From: Telluria aromaticivorans
Lineage (GTDB): Bacteria > Pseudomonadota > Gammaproteobacteria > Burkholderiales > Burkholderiaceae_D
Length of the DNA: 64,000 bases
NCBI RefSeq assembly: GCF_013003915.1
Contig: NZ_JABAIV010000009.1
Location: 1 to 64,000, forward strand
Direction: 5' to 3'
The notes under the pieces are model-generated. The model did no database searches, was not told the origin of the DNA, and saw nothing but the letters and a program-made list of their open reading frames with translations. The first letter of the stretch is position 1, and every line of letters begins with the position of its first letter. Both the position numbers and the translations under genes were made by a program. Of this stretch, positions 63,804 through 64,000 are shown piece by piece.

Positions 63804-64000
63804 CTGGAAAGTCCCGCTACAGTTTGCTTCACACTGAGGCCGTCATCGATAAAGTCAACGATGGCTGCAGCAAAAATATAGCCACCAATCGCTACCGCAA
63901 CGACGGCAATCACAGGTGCTGCTGCTAGCCCGGCAAAAGCAGCGCCAGCGGTGACGAGCGCGATGCCGCCCGCCGCGAAGACACTTCCAAGCGCGGCAGT
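63800..64000 (-). CDS. C-terminus of a protein with a glycine/alanine-rich hydrophobic domain (partial)
   Basis: The last 66 residues of a gene whose start lies beyond the right edge. They form two hydrophobic, Gly/Ala-rich helices (GSVFAAGGIALVTAGAAFAG, APVIAVVAVAIGGYIFAAAI) followed by VDFIDDGLSVKQTVAGLSR. A hydrophobic helical pair followed by a short D-rich amphipathic tail is common at the C-termini of pore-forming secreted toxins, including some type VI effectors. The rest of the protein is needed to test this. The stop overlaps the next gene (ATGA). Confidence 0.6.
   Translation of the reverse strand, partial: TAALGSVFAAGGIALVTAGAAFAGLAAAPVIAVVAVAIGGYIFAAAIVDFIDDGLSVKQTVAGLSR

Overview
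The window is a high-GC chromosome segment from a free-living betaproteobacterium. Gene order (rplU-rpmA-obgE-proB, rnfB-nth), intracellular polyhydroxybutyrate genes, an FdxA-type ferredoxin and the overall protein set fit the Oxalobacteraceae, most likely the Massilia/Telluria/Duganella group. That placement is inference from recalled gene order and protein style; no search was run.

Layout. 1-222: the end of an IS21-like element, abutting the first of four copies of a REP-like paired hairpin. 262-8.3 kb: PHA-associated small protein, an M4-like metallopeptidase with an emfourin-like inhibitor, 7Fe ferredoxin and ferredoxin-NADP reductase, PHB depolymerase, RcnB-like protein, RnfB and endonuclease III. 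8.4-13.7 kb: a chemoreceptor and the rplU-rpmA-obgE-(membrane protein)-proB block behind a near-consensus sigma70 promoter. 13.9-16.1 kb: ispB, tRNA-Pro(CGG), then about 1.1 kb of apparently decayed DNA. 16.1-19.3 kb: an unusual co-directional cluster (atypical SDR, 4-OT tautomerase, FrnE/DsbA-like protein, exported crotonase homologue, NTF2-like protein). 19.5-25.0 kb: M16 peptidase, dienelactone hydrolase, and a two-gene module made of a DUF6345-like protein with a caspase-like His/Cys pair and a partner resembling a peptidase propeptide.

25.0-35.3 kb is a complete nitrate assimilation unit: nasT-nasS regulators, then narK-nirB-nirD-FAD subunit-nasA. Between nasS and narK lie a sigma54 promoter, two ANTAR-type hairpins with A1/G4 hexaloops and a terminator. 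This gives a readable model: RpoN-dependent initiation under nitrogen limitation, and NasS/NasT-controlled antitermination in response to nitrate or nitrite. 35.5-40.7 kb holds two very small ORFs, an S9 peptidase and a large secreted protein of unknown function. 40.7-46.1 kb carries purine (urate/allantoate) catabolism genes: puuD, a LysR regulator and a fused OHCU decarboxylase/allantoate amidohydrolase.

46.7-58.8 kb encodes the whole reductive pyrimidine pathway on one strand: PreT/PreA (uracil to dihydrouracil), dihydropyrimidinase, ureidopropionase, an NCS1 permease, omega-aminotransferase (beta-alanine to malonate semialdehyde) and MmsA (to acetyl-CoA). Divergent MocR-type and RutR-like regulators flank it. 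Purine, pyrimidine and nitrate genes together make this a nitrogen-scavenging region. 58.9-62.2 kb: GNAT acetyltransferase, a LytS/LytTR-type two-component operon with a small membrane protein, and a DUF2076-like protein. 62.36-64 kb is visibly AT-richer, probably acquired DNA. It holds the glycine-rich hydrophobic C-terminus of a protein cut by the window edge, an overlapping multi-pass membrane protein (candidate toxin and immunity pair), and a secreted protein gene split by one in-frame TAA.
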